Shown here one piece after another: positions 51,429 through 61,019 of a DNA stretch of 64,000 nucleotides. Numbering within the stretch: the first letter of the stretch is position 1; every line of letters starts with the position of its first letter. This DNA is from AP-15 sp963732095 (GTDB lineage Bacteria > Pseudomonadota > Alphaproteobacteria > ATCC43930 > CGMCC-115725). The stretch is from the NCBI GenBank assembly GCA_963732095.1, contig CAVSZA010000013.1, positions 1 through 64,000 of the forward strand, read 5' to 3'. A program made the position numbers and the translations under genes. The notes beneath the pieces are model-generated. The model was not told the DNA's origin and made no database searches. It saw only the letters and a program-made list of their open reading frames with translations.

Positions 51429-52391
51429 TGACCTCGTCAGCTTGCACCAGAAGGTCAGGTGGGATCGTAATCCCCCGCTCCTTTGCGGTTTTTAAATTCA
51501 CTATCAGGTAATATCGGGTTGGGCGCTGGACGGGCAGATCACCGGGGTTCTGGCCCTTCAGAATCTTGTCTACATAAACGGCAGCACCACGCCACAAATC
51601 GATTGTGCTTGGCCCGTAGGACATCAGTCCTCCGCGCGCTACGTAACTTCGGTCCCAGTATATCTCCGGCAGTTGGTAGTGTGCCGCGAGCTCCACGATC
51701 CTTGCCGAATTAACGAATATCATTGGACCATTCCAGACGTCGATCGCTTCGGCGCCCCGCTTTTGTGCCGTCTCGAAAGCTGTCTCGAATTGATCCGGCT
51801 TGCTCGCCTCGACCACGACCAACCCCACTCCCAGCAGTTACCTCGCCTGCGGGAGCTTCTGCAGCCCTAGCTGGTGCATTGCGGTCGTGGGGTTGATCAT
51901 CACGGCGATTTGTTTCACCCCAGGAACGGCGGCTTGGAGAATCTGAAGGTGCTTGAGAACGAAGGCTTCGGGATCCAGCGTAGCGAACCCGGTCACATTG
52001 CCGCCCGATGCGCCAGGCTCTTGACGAGACCAAGTCCGACCGGGTCGGCCACAGTGAGGAAAACCATCGGGACCGTTGGAGCATCGCTGTGAATCGCGGC
52101 CGCGGAATCGCTCGTCGAGGTGACGATGACCTCTGGACCAAAAGCGACGAGCTCAGCTAGGAGCGTGGGGATCCGTTCGGTCCTACCTTGAAAGAAACGA
52201 TACTCAATCTGGAGATTCGATCCCACGACATAGCCATGGTCGCGTAACATCTCCTCCCAGGCCTGGATATTCTCGGGGCTCTGTGAGCTCGACAGCACCC
52301 CTACGCGGTGAACCGGCAGCTCTCCCCGAGCTGGCGATGTAAAAGGAATCAGGATCGCCGCGATCACGGCGAGCGCACGATGCTTGCTCAT
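51421..52391 (-). pseudogene. ABC_sub_bind-type (PF04392-like) substrate-binding protein, decayed
   Basis: Signal peptide MSKHRALAVIAAILIPFTSP, then VHRVGVLSSSQSPENIQAWE, EMLRDHGYVVGSNLQIEYRF, VTSTSDSAAAIHSDAPTVPM. One-base deletion near 52010 (SLA.. then GGNVTGFATLDPEAFVLKHL), an in-frame TAA near 51838, then LVVVEASKPDQFETAFETAQ, FVNSARIVELAAHYQLPEIY. The full length of about 323 residues can be traced, but two lesions inactivate it. The family binds amino acids or organic acids for ABC import. Confidence 0.8.
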
Positions 52392-52599
52392 CGATCACCT
52401 CTGCCAGATGTCTCTTGTTCACCCGCTGCAGATACAGACCCTATCTTTTTTTCACGACGCGGTAATGCCCGCGAAAGTCTCCCACGAAGTCACCTCAAAC
52501 CGGCGATCTTTGATGATGCTGGACCATTTTGAGGGCGCCATGCTGGGCTGAGGGAAGCCTGCCACCGCCTGACGGGGCACGATTGATCCAGAATCATTC

Positions 52600-52745
52600 C
52601 GACAATGGCCAACGAGGCTTACACCGAGATCTTTGAAGTCATTGGCGGTCAGTTCCGGCAACACGGCGCCGTTCGATCGCGTTCTCGCGAAACGCCCTGC
52701 TCGTATTGCTGTAGCCCGAGGCCGTGGAGCCATGCGGCAACGTAA
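52600..52745 (-). pseudogene. SAM-domain remnant of an adenylate cyclase-type regulator
   Basis: Minus strand in shifting frames: VAAWLHGLGLQQYEQ, then AFRENAIERRVLPELTANDF, KDLGVSLVGH. This is the SAM domain that begins many alphaproteobacterial class III adenylate cyclases and TPR proteins. No cyclase domain follows. Confidence 0.6.
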
Positions 52746-52754
52746 ACGCCAAGA

Positions 52755-52870
52755 TGCATGGCCGTCAGATGCTCGCGCCGGTCCTCGAGCCAGCGGACCG
52801 GACGGCAGACGTGGCGCGCGGCGAACGGGATCAGGAAGTCCTCGGGATAGAACTCGCCACGGCTCGGTTC
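52755..52870 (-). pseudogene. CoxL/xanthine dehydrogenase molybdenum-subunit remnant
   Basis: GEFYPEDFLIPFAARHVCRP then VRWLEDRREHLTA, a conserved stretch of molybdopterin-binding subunits. Together with the CoxM fragment at 51045 it suggests a former coxMSL-type operon, now shattered. Confidence 0.62.
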
Positions 52871-52915
52871 CGGGCAAGGGCAAAAGGCGAAGCGGGATGC
52901 GCGGCACCGCCCGGA

Positions 52916-53053
52916 TGTCTTTTGGCGTGATGACGGCCTCACTGTCACGCCCAATGCGGTGCCGGAGCCGGCGAGCCTCGCGCTGCTGTGCACCGCTCTG
53001 CTCGGAGCCGGACTGCTGCGGAGACGGGGCCCATGTGCGGGCTTGGCCTGATA
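52916..53053 (+). pseudogene. PEP-CTERM sorting signal remnant
   Basis: VFWRDDGLTVTPNAVPEPAS then LALLCTALLGAGLLRRRG and a stop: a textbook PEP-CTERM tail (V-P-E-P-A, hydrophobic helix, Arg cluster) with almost nothing of the protein before it. Confidence 0.7.
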
Positions 53054-53236
53054 GCGCCGAGCGAACAGCGCGCCGAGTTTGCCGACGGCGACCATCATCG
53101 GGAAATGGCCGGCCGGCTGCGCGAGCTCGCTCGCTTCGCGCGGTCGCCCGGCATTCGACGGGAGCTGGTGGATCTCGCGAAACGCTACGACCGGCGCGGC
53201 GAATATTTTGACCGGAGATTTGGATCGCTTCCGTGA
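53033..53236 (+). CDS. Small hypothetical protein or remnant
   Basis: MCGLGLIAPSEQRAEFADGD, HHREMAGRLRELARFARSPG, IRRELVDLAKRYDRRGEYFD. A helical, Arg-rich segment of a kind found in many small alphaproteobacterial hypothetical proteins. It overlaps the PEP-CTERM tail and may itself be a fragment. Confidence 0.4.
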   Translation: MCGLGLIAPSEQRAEFADGDHHREMAGRLRELARFARSPGIRRELVDLAKRYDRRGEYFDRRFGSLP

Positions 53237-53238
53237 GC

Positions 53239-53470
53239 GGGAGCGCAGCATCGGTTAGAACCAGCCAGATATTCGCCGACGACATGATACTGGTCGCCCA
53301 GTCTGGTTGTCGCCACCAGGCCGTAGAGCAGTATGTCGTCGGTGGCAAAGGCGTCGGCCTTGCCTTCCTTCAGCATGGCAAATGATTCGGCGTGGTCGTT
53401 GCCGACCATAAACTTGATGCCGAGATGCTGTTTGTCCGAGATCGCCCGCGGCTTCGTTAGCCGACCGCCT
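53239..53470 (-). pseudogene. Amino-acid ABC transporter binding protein fragment (SBP_bac_3)
   Basis: ISDKQHLGIKFMVGNDHAES, FAMLKEGKADAFATDDILLY, GLVATTRLGDQYHVVGEYL: the middle of a GltI-like periplasmic binding protein. Both ends are missing. Confidence 0.65.
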
Positions 53471-53631
53471 TGGTGTCGCCCATACTCGCAAGACGGCACC
53501 GCCAGAGGGCGCGCGATAGCCCATTCACCCATTGCGGGCAGGCTCGGCGTCTTACGCGCGCCCGCGAGCGGTGCCGGTGCGTTCCGGCATCGAATTCCTC
53601 AACTTTCGAGGGTCTGGTGATCGAGCGCCAC

Positions 53632-53737
53632 CGCCTTGAGAATTATGCGTCATCTCCTCCCCGCGGATCAGGAGGTCGGTCAGCGTGCCGGGACAGTACG
53701 GGCCAGCCATCCGGCGATCACAGCGGCAACTTGCAAA
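53632..53737. repeat. 106-bp duplication, copy 2 (source)
   Basis: Covers the last ~19 codons of the alpha/beta hydrolase and about 48 bases downstream. Partner of 50997-51102; this is presumably the original because the gene here is complete. Confidence 0.9.
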
Positions 53738-54840
53738 TTGTTCTTTTCCAGCATGATCATGTGCGAGTTGCCGTGGATGCCCTGATCACCAAGGCGGAAC
53801 GCGGTGACCTTTACCCCCGCCTGCGTAAGATATTTGGCCGTGCAGTGGTCGTAAACCGCATGATAGGAAGCCTCGGCCGTGATGACGGCGGCCGGGATAT
53901 TGACAAGATTGGCAAGGCGCCGCGCCGGCGCCTGCTGTTGCCAGCAGCGCACGAGATCCGGTCCATCCGGCTGCGCCTGCTGTTCGATTTTCAGCTCGCC
54001 AGGGTCATTCACCGGCGGATCATAGGTGATCGGGACGTCGGCAATCCCCCAAGCCCGCGCCTTGTCGGTGCCTAACACGGTGTTTTCGAACGGTGGTCCG
54101 GCCGGTTCGACCGCGACGACCGCCTTGACGAGTTTCGGCCTGGCGTCCGCGACCAGCCAGCCGAACGGCCCGGATTGCGAATGGGTCAGGACGATCGCGG
54201 GTCCAATGCGATCGAGCAATGCCGCCACTGCTTGCTGGTTGAGCCGCTGGGTTTGTGCGTTATCGGCCAAATACGGCACCTGGGTTGCGTAGAAGGCGTC
54301 GAACACGGGATCGCCAATGCGGCCGGTGCCCGGCCATTGCGTATGCAACTTGGCCTGCGGCCACAGATTAAAGGCTTGCGGCGCTGTAAACCGAGATTCG
54401 ATCTGCTGCGCGGTAAATGTGGCCAGCTTTCCGTCGACCTCAGGTAGCCACGGCGAGCGGCCTCGGGCGGGCTGGTCGACCATGTAGACCGTGTAGCCCT
54501 GTCCGACAAAATAGTCGGCCCAGCCGGGACGGCCATCGGGTGTCCCCATCCAGTTCGTTGCCGTTTGCGCCGCCCCGTGGATCAGCACCAGCGGATAGCG
54601 CGAGCGCTGATGCCGCGGCGTCAGCACCTCGACATACATCTGCTCGTGCATCAGGCGCTTGTCGGCTTCGCCGACGTAAGAGCCGGAGACATAAAAGTAC
54701 CCGCGGCGGGCAATCACCGACTGGTCGTAGGCCGGTATCGGCCTGGCTGGAGCTTCAGCCGGGGCTTCAGCCGCCCGAGCGCTGTTACTGACGAATGCCA
54801 ACGCAAGCAGCACGGCAACTGTCACGTATCGATAAGGCAC
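53680..54840 (-). CDS. Exported alpha/beta hydrolase
   Basis: 386 residues, signal peptide MPYRYVTVAVLLALAFVSNS-ARA. Oxyanion region PLVLIHGAAQTATNWMGTPD, nucleophile elbow in LTHSQSGPFGW (Ser), late His in QGIHGNSHMIMLEKNN. Resembles esterases/lactonases of the YNFRFARGASD-type group found in soil bacteria; substrate unknown. Intact. A 74-base gap follows the amidohydrolase operon upstream on the same strand, apart from a ~110-base leader. Confidence 0.85.
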   Translation of the reverse strand: MPYRYVTVAVLLALAFVSNSARAAEAPAEAPARPIPAYDQSVIARRGYFYVSGSYVGEADKRLMHEQMYVEVLTPRHQRSRYPLVLIHGAAQTATNWMGTPDGRPGWADYFVGQGYTVYMVDQPARGRSPWLPEVDGKLATFTAQQIESRFTAPQAFNLWPQAKLHTQWPGTGRIGDPVFDAFYATQVPYLADNAQTQRLNQQAVAALLDRIGPAIVLTHSQSGPFGWLVADARPKLVKAVVAVEPAGPPFENTVLGTDKARAWGIADVPITYDPPVNDPGELKIEQQAQPDGPDLVRCWQQQAPARRLANLVNIPAAVITAEASYHAVYDHCTAKYLTQAGVKVTAFRLGDQGIHGNSHMIMLEKNNLQVAAVIAGWLARTVPAR

Positions 54841-54953
54841 AGTCCTCCTCCCTACAGTCGATTGAAGTCGTCATCTGCCTCCAATAGCCTCAGATCAGCT
54901 TGACGCGATGCTGTCCTGCGTCGTGACCTGATCGCGATCGTAAACCTCCTCGG

Positions 54954-56168
54954 TCATGGAACCGCGCCACTCATAGGGCGCTTGTCCGATACTACTCGGC
55001 CCTCTTTCAGGACCAGCTGCAGACGCCGCACATTGGTGATCTCCTCGAGCGGATTGGCTCCGACCACAATCAGGTCGGCGAGCTTGCCCACCTCCACCGT
55101 GCCCAGTTCGGCGCCGACGCCGCACACCTCAGCGCCATGGCGCGTGGCCGCTACCAGCGTCCTCCACGGCGTCGCGCCGTCGCGAACCCACAGCCCCATC
55201 TCGAGAAGCGCGGCGTCCTTGAGAGGGCGGATGTCAGAGCCCAACGCCATTCGTACACCGGCATCAAGCGCTTTGCGGAACCACGTGGCGTGCACGTCTG
55301 ACGCCGCCTCGGCACGACAACACAGCGCATGCGAGAGCCCGCGCTGCGCAACCCAGGCGGCTTCGAACGGGTTGGTGGCTTGGCTGGCCGTAAGATGGCT
55401 GATGGCGAGGGTCGGCACGTACTGCTCGAGCAGCAGGGCGATGCATTCGTCGTCCATGATGTAGCCATGCTCGATGCTATGAGCGCCCAGCCGGATTGCA
55501 TTCTTTACCGCATCCGGGTTGGTGGCATGCGCCATGACCTTGAAGCCGCGCTTCCGGCAGATCTCGAAGGCAGCGCGGATCTCGTCGTCGAGCAGAAACG
55601 AATGGGTGTGGAGGTCCCATGCCGGCCCCATGATGCCACCAGAGAGGTTAAGCTTGATGTGGTCGACGCCGTTCTTGATCTGCTCGCGGATGGCTTTCAC
55701 CCAACCATAGGGGCCGTCCACCTCCAACGCATGACCCGAGGTCAGGAAGTGTCCCCCTGTGGTGGTGAGGAAATAACCGCTGGCGAACAGCCGAGGGCCG
55801 ACATGCTGTCCGGAGGCGAAGGCCCGCTTCCATGCGACGTCCATGAAGTGATGGGCCCCGGCGCAGCGCAGTCCGACAACGCCGGATTCGGTAAGCGCGG
55901 CCGCGAGCCGATGGCCGAACTGGGTCACCTGATCGGCGAGCGGCATCTCGTCGAGTGACAGGTAATCGGGATGGACGTGGACGTCCCAGAGGCCGGGCAT
56001 CAGGTACCCGCCTTTGAGATCGATCACCTGCGCGTCCCCGGCGCTGCCCGCCTCTCCGCTTGGCAGGATGGCGCGGATGCGGCCATCCTCGATCAGCACG
56101 GCACTATCCGGCCGTACCTGGGGCTCGACGCAGTCGATCAGGTTGGCATGGGAAAGGATTGTCTTCAT
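54954..56168 (-). CDS. Metal-dependent amidohydrolase
   Basis: 404 residues. Amidohydrolase fold: metal H-X-H in PGLWDVHVHPDY, Lys candidate in HIKLNLSGG, His in KVMAHATNPD and AHSIEHGYIMDD, metal Asp in ALGSDIRPLKD, and the C-terminal beta sandwich with GTVEVGKLADLIVVGANPLE. Belongs to the imidazolonepropionase/prolidase-like group that hydrolyses amides, carbamates or Xaa-Pro dipeptides. Intact. Same strand as the exported hydrolase, possibly one operon. Confidence 0.9.
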   Translation of the reverse strand: MKTILSHANLIDCVEPQVRPDSAVLIEDGRIRAILPSGEAGSAGDAQVIDLKGGYLMPGLWDVHVHPDYLSLDEMPLADQVTQFGHRLAAALTESGVVGLRCAGAHHFMDVAWKRAFASGQHVGPRLFASGYFLTTTGGHFLTSGHALEVDGPYGWVKAIREQIKNGVDHIKLNLSGGIMGPAWDLHTHSFLLDDEIRAAFEICRKRGFKVMAHATNPDAVKNAIRLGAHSIEHGYIMDDECIALLLEQYVPTLAISHLTASQATNPFEAAWVAQRGLSHALCCRAEAASDVHATWFRKALDAGVRMALGSDIRPLKDAALLEMGLWVRDGATPWRTLVAATRHGAEVCGVGAELGTVEVGKLADLIVVGANPLEEITNVRRLQLVLKEGRVVSDKRPMSGAVP

Positions 56169-56229
56169 GACCGCCTATCCAGGCTGAGGTTTGAGATACT
56201 TGGTTCAACAGCGGCACCGAAGCGCAGAT

Positions 56230-56400
56230 CTACGTTGCCGGCAAGCGGAGCCTGCTATTGGTCTGCCACCGGAACAGCATGTTCGCGTTGAGGTCGTGTT
56301 GCCGTGCTATGGTCGCTACGGACGCTCCCGGAACGAGCATCTTTTCGACGATCTCGCGCTTTGATGGAGCGGGCAATGCCGGCAAGCTGGCCGCTTCGAT
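56230..56400 (-). pseudogene. IS66-type orfA (TnpA) remnant
   Basis: SKREIVEKMLVPGASVATIA then RQHDLNANMLFRWQTNSRLR, stop at 56230. The helix-turn-helix of IS66/IS3-type small transposase subunits (GASVA.IAR.H..N.N..F.W). Neither end of the IS remains. Confidence 0.6.
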
Positions 56401-56700
56401 GGGGTTTTGAAGTCGCTGATGAACTCGAGGTAATTTCTAGGGGTTCGGTTTGCATTCGAGTGTCCACTGCAATCGGAGCGGACACTGTGTTCTACGCGGC
56501 AGGGCTTGGGAATGTGGTCATCAGCGGCTGCTTACCTAGGTTGCACCGAAACGGTCATTGCAGTCACGAGGCACTGTCAATTTGGCCGAGAGCGGCAATG
56601 CCAAGTTGGACGGTGCCTCCGGGACAGCGTCTCCCAGCCTTAGTCTGGAAGATACATCTCCTCCATGGAGCGCAGGCGCGGCTCATCCAGAATGCGGCCA
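56401..56700. other. Intergenic, nothing recognised
   Basis: About 300 bases between the IS66 remnant and the PEP-mutase-family gene. No gene, repeat or clear stem seen. Confidence 0.45.
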
Positions 56701-57538
56701 TTACTGGCGACGCCCCAAGGACTTCTGAGCCGCCTGCGCACGGAGCGCATCCAGGGCCAATGTGCCGCGCTGCTGAAAATCACTCAAGAAATCCCAGTTA
56801 GCCTGCAATCCTGCCATGGTGGTCAGCGGGGGGAGCCAGGCCGCGGCGGCCCCCGGCATCCTGCTGCGCCTGTAAGGAGGGATACGGCGACAGGTGGGCG
56901 GGAATGAGGGGGACGACGGGCCCGGGAATGAGGCGGATCGCCTCTTGAATTTCTTCCCAGGTGCGCAAGCCATTGGGGCAGATGACATCGACCTGCGCTT
57001 CGGCTTTGTAGGCCTGGCAGCGTTCAATAATCTCCGCAAAGCTGGCACCCGGCACGCCACCGAGATCGCACCGGGCCATGATCACGAAATCCGGGTCGAG
57101 AGCCTGTTTGGCATCCATCGCCGCCCGGAGCTTTCCGACCATCTCCTCAATCGAGATACAGCGGCGGCGGGGGCCGGATTTCGGCGGAAACGTCTGGTCT
57201 TCAATGTGGGCGGCAGCGATGCCCGCCTGAATGTATTCCCGCACGGTGTAATGAGTACTGATGGCATCACCGTAGCCTGTGTCGGCATCCGCGAAGACCG
57301 GGATCTGCACGGTCAGGACAATTTTCCGGGCGTTGTCCACCATGTCGCGCATACTGGTCCCGGAGTTGGGCCAGCCCAGTTGGTGCGCTGAGGTATTGCC
57401 CCCGGACATGTAGAAGGCGTCATAGCCCAGCGCTTCCGCCATCTTCGCGCCAATGGGATTGATCCCGCCCGCTAAGACAAATAATGCGGGCCGTTGAAAC
57501 AGGGCCTTCAGTCGGGTCGTCATACGTTGACTCTCTGG
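56701..57538 (-). pseudogene. Isocitrate lyase/PEP mutase family protein, late frameshift
   Basis: Start ATG 57538 (MPESQRMTTRLKALFQRPA). Family motifs: GINPIGAKMAEALGYDAFYM, PVFADADTGYGDAISTHYTV (metal and substrate loop), IEDQTFPPKSGPRRRCISIE, MARCDLGGVPGASFAEIIER. Near 56875 one indel shifts the frame; the other frame gives PGAAAAWLPPLTTMAGLQAN, WDFLSDFQQRGTLALDAL and ends at 56701. About 278 residues if repaired. Members cleave or form C-C or C-P bonds in 2-oxo or hydroxy acids. Could be a sequencing error. Confidence 0.8.
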
Positions 57539-57711
57539 CATACGCAGTCTCCTCGTGTGTGACCGAACCGTCCTGGCGTCGCGGGGTGCGTCATGGTGCC
57601 GGGCGGCCAGGCAGCCGCTCGCCGGCTCATGCCAAGATGCTTCGCGGTGCCTCAGAGCAACACAGCGGCTGCCATGGGGTGTCCTCATACGTGGATGGGG
57701 CAGGACCCGCG

Positions 57712-58047
57712 TTAGGCGCCCACCGCCACAGTGGCACTGATCCGCGGAACTCCTAACGAGCGCGTCGTGTGGCCCCGGCCTGTGAGGTCGTCAGCGAGGA
57801 CCACATCACCCGGTCCAAAACGGCGCGTGGTGCCATCGCTGATCCCGATTTCCATCTGCCCCGCGAGAATAAAAATGTATTGTCGCCGGGGCGCGGTGTG
57901 CCAATCGCTCCAATGGTCCACAGGAAAACGGCGGAACACGAGGTTGGCACCCGCCTGAAGCGCAACGTTGTGGCTCTCCTCGGCCGGCAGAGAGAGATCT
58001 TCGCAATGGGTCTGACCGTCGTCGCCCGTATATATCCGTACGATCAT
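57712..58047 (-). CDS. Small cupin protein
   Basis: 111 residues from ATG 58047 with GGAAGGAG upstream. Single cupin domain: FPVDHWSDWHTAPRRQYIFI, LAGQMEIGISDGTTRRFGPG, DVVLADDLTGRGHTTRSL. The metal-binding set (His in DWHTA, Gln in RRQYIF in place of Glu, His in GHTTR) is slightly altered. Follows the PEP-mutase family gene region on the same strand. Function unknown. Confidence 0.8.
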   Translation of the reverse strand: MIVRIYTGDDGQTHCEDLSLPAEESHNVALQAGANLVFRRFPVDHWSDWHTAPRRQYIFILAGQMEIGISDGTTRRFGPGDVVLADDLTGRGHTTRSLGVPRISATVAVGA

Positions 58048-58538
58048 GCGCGTGCTCCTTCCCACAGAGGGATCATCATGCAGGAAAGGCTTACTCCGCG
58101 CTATCGCCGACGACGAAGCCTCTGGCATTCCTGCTCCGCACGCTTCCACCGGAATGTGTGCAGAAAGCATGAAGATAATTGTCGTCCGGCCCCTCCAATG
58201 TTTACATGCACTCGAAAGCCGTTACCTTGGTGGATATCCTGAGTCAGGATCTCCATTCTGGTCTCCCGACCCGATCAGGGTATCATGCTGGAGCCAAGCC
58301 GAATAGTTTGATCTCGGAGCGGTCTCGGCCTTGCCCACCCGCGCGCCACAGAACACCCTGGAACAGCAACCGTCCCTTCAGCCAGAGCCTATCTCTTTTG
58401 AATACGCCTGATTAGCTGAGGCTGAGCACCTCTTATTCACAGCGGCAGTCGAAACATGTCCAACAGCATTTACAAGCACGAGACGACTATTCGCTACTGA
58501 ATGGGGGTCACCGCCCTCGATGCGCCCGGTGCAGGGTC
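58048..58538. other. Intergenic, nothing recognised
   Basis: About 490 bases with lower GC toward 58440. No gene or repeat found. The promoter of the cupin gene should lie near 58050-58150. Confidence 0.45.
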
Positions 58539-59492
58539 CTATCCGTGCAGGAAGCGTCGCAGCGCCTCGCGATTGTCGTGCTCGGCCTGCTTGGTCACGC
58601 GGGCATTCGTTGCCCGATAGAAGCCGTGATACGTCCGCGGATACAGGTGAAGCTCTACCGGAACCCCGGCACGGCTCAATCGATCCGCATAGGTCATGTT
58701 TTCTTCGAGGAAGAGATCAAGACCGCCGACCGAAATGAAGGTTGGAGGCAAGCCCGACACATCCGCTGCTCGTGCAGCCGCCGCATAGGGCGAGACGCCG
58801 GCCGAGCCCGGCTCCTCGCCGAGCAGCGAACGCCAGCCGAAATAGTTGTTCTCTTGCGTCCAAACGAACTCGCCGACGTAAGGATGTAGGTCCTTGCGCA
58901 CCGCCGTGCGGTCGTCGATCATCGGATAGATCAGATGCTGAAAGGCGAATTTTGGTCCCTGCCGGTCGCGGGCGTAAAGTGCGGCGGCCGCCGCGAAACC
59001 GCCGCCTCCGCTTTCGCCTTTGATACCGATGCGGGCGGGATCAAGCCCGAGCCGGCCTGCATTCGCGTGCAGCCAAGCGAACACAGAATAGATGTCCTCC
59101 AGCGGCGCGGGGTGCGGCGCTTCCGGCGCGAGGCGATGATCCACGGAATAGATCGCGCATCTCAGCTCTGACGCGAAAAGCCTATTCTCCACATCCTTCA
59201 TTTCCGGCGCGCCCATCACGAAACCCCCGCCATGGACGTGTACGATGACGGGCAGTGGGTCGTCGGACGTCACCGGGCGATAGGTCAGAACGCGGATCGG
59301 CTTTGCGCCAAACGCACTCGCGACATGGATCTCGTCGGTGGCGATATCGGGCAGGTTCGGTTTCGGAATGGCGCCTATCAGCTCGAGCGCATTGGCGCGG
59401 CGCCGTGTCAAAGATTCGGCGGTCAGCGGCACCAGTGGCCACAGCGCGAGCGCATCGCGCAATTCGGGGTCGACAAGTTCGATTGTGCTCAT
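58539..59492 (-). CDS. Alpha/beta hydrolase, hormone-sensitive-lipase family
   Basis: 317 residues from ATG 59492 (MSTIELVDPELRDAL). HSL signature IVHVHGGGFVMGAPEM, nucleophile elbow GIKGESGGGGFAAAAAL (Ser), Asp in SVGGLDLFLEEN, His in YPRTYHGFYR. The cap region at the N-terminus is short. These cytoplasmic esterases hydrolyse short-chain esters and lactones. Intact, single gene. Confidence 0.9.
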   Translation of the reverse strand: MSTIELVDPELRDALALWPLVPLTAESLTRRRANALELIGAIPKPNLPDIATDEIHVASAFGAKPIRVLTYRPVTSDDPLPVIVHVHGGGFVMGAPEMKDVENRLFASELRCAIYSVDHRLAPEAPHPAPLEDIYSVFAWLHANAGRLGLDPARIGIKGESGGGGFAAAAALYARDRQGPKFAFQHLIYPMIDDRTAVRKDLHPYVGEFVWTQENNYFGWRSLLGEEPGSAGVSPYAAAARAADVSGLPPTFISVGGLDLFLEENMTYADRLSRAGVPVELHLYPRTYHGFYRATNARVTKQAEHDNREALRRFLHG

Positions 59493-59960
59493 GGATGGCA
59501 GCCGCGTCCCTTTGTGGCCAAGCAAAACGATAAGGCAGTAACTGCTTGGCGACAACTCCGCGCGGTTTGCCGCCCAGACCGAGCGAATGGCCTGCGGCTT
59601 TGCGAGAGCCGCCCGTCTGATCTTCGGCCGCGCCGGACCCGATGAGCTTCGGCGGGCGCAATTCGTGTTGGCGGAGGTACCCGTTGCCGCCGTGCGGCGG
59701 CATCTTGAGCGCCGCGAACCGCCCCCGCCGATCGTCGACGATCCGGATCACCTATCGGGCGGTCGTCGATGACTATAGCACGAGGGCACGATCTGGCGAC
59801 GCCGGCGGCACCCGCGTTAGAAGGCCTGCTGGGTAACGTCGATCAGTTCGAGCCTCAAAGCGCACGCCGCCACGCGCAAAGCACGGTCACCGATTGTGTA
59901 CCATATGTCAGATTCGAACCACTACTACCTGCAGTCTTCACGGTCTGCGAGGAGGCGATT
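59493..59960. other. Intergenic, nothing recognised
   Basis: No gene recognised on either strand. The end holds GAGGAGG, the ribosome binding site of the cupin gene at 59961. Confidence 0.45.
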
Positions 59961-60452
59961 ATGGCAAGAGGATCGAAGGTATTCAGGCCAGCCGATGTGT
60001 CGGAGAGCAACGCATCCAGCTATCCCGAGCCGTTCCGGGAGGGACAGCGCAAGCGCTATACCCGGCGCCTCGGAGATCATGCAGGACTTAAGAATTACGG
60101 CGTCAATCTTGTGCGGGTTTTGCCCGGTGGTCAGTCGTCGGCGCGACACACGCATTCCAAGCAGGACGAGTTCGTTTACGTGATTGAGGGCGAGTTCGTG
60201 CTTGTGACCGACGCGGGTCGCGAAACCGTTGGGCCGGGCACCTGCATCGGCTTTCCAGCTGGAACGGGCGACGGCCATCATTTCCTGAATCTCACGCAGA
60301 AGGATGCCATCTTCCTCGTGATCGGCGACCGGACGGCAGGCGATGAGGTGACGTATCCAGACATCGATCTAGAGTTGAAAGCGGGGCCCGATGGCGTGAG
60401 AGGCTTCCACCGGAAGAACGGTACGCCTTATCCGCGCCCAACCCAGGATTGA
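59961..60452 (+). CDS. Cupin-domain protein
   Basis: 163 residues from ATG 59961, preceded by GAGGAGG at 7 bases. Motif 1 SSARHTHSKQDEFVYVIEGE (His, His, Glu) and motif 2 GTCIGFPAGTGDGHHFLN (His) form a metal site. The second half, FLVIGDRTAGDEVTYPDIDL, is typical of the mannose-6-phosphate isomerase-like cupins found alone in Proteobacteria. Intact. Function unknown. Confidence 0.85.
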   Translation: MARGSKVFRPADVSESNASSYPEPFREGQRKRYTRRLGDHAGLKNYGVNLVRVLPGGQSSARHTHSKQDEFVYVIEGEFVLVTDAGRETVGPGTCIGFPAGTGDGHHFLNLTQKDAIFLVIGDRTAGDEVTYPDIDLELKAGPDGVRGFHRKNGTPYPRPTQD

Positions 60453-61019
60453 AGCCTTCCTAGCGGCGGGGTACTTCCGAGTTAAGTGGGTTACATCGCA
60501 TCGTTGGGCCCGCGATGGGAAGGTACGGGCTGCGGCCCGGCCAGGGTGGCGTCGCGATCGAGGGCAATCGAGGTCTGCCGATCTCTTGCGGCACCGATAG
60601 ACTCTGCCCTATCAGCCTATCGGCAAGACAGCGCTGAAATGGGCGCAGTGTGAGGGCTGCGGGTTCAGGCAGTAATGACCGCTATCAGGATGTGGGCCTC
60701 GCGGGCCGGGCAAATCGGGAAAGCCCCAAAAGGCTGGCGCGGCGCATAGGCGCGGCGGCAGTTTCGTGCCGCTAACTCAGGGAGCCGGTTCGTCACCCTT
60801 CAGTTTGGGCGGGACCGGCACGGTCGGGGCGGTCAGCGCGATCAACCGCGCGGCTTCGCTTATGTGTCCGGCATTATTGATCCGAAGACGCGACTGACCG
60901 CCATTCGTGGCGCCTCCCGCAGCCAGTTTCAAATCCCGAATATTCCGAACCTCACACCGGGCTCGGGCTCGCCGTCCGCACGGAGGGTGCACGACGGTCT
61001 ACAAGCTGCAGATCAAAGT
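60453..61019. other. Intergenic, nothing recognised
   Basis: 567 bases. A short minus-strand frame near 60780-60990 ends LTAPTVPVPPKLKGDEPAP but has no family resemblance. No repeats seen. Confidence 0.45.

Noticed and set aside
52452..53348. 298-codon minus-strand frame
   Set aside because: It crosses fragments of several unrelated genes that read correctly in other frames; composition is not protein-like.
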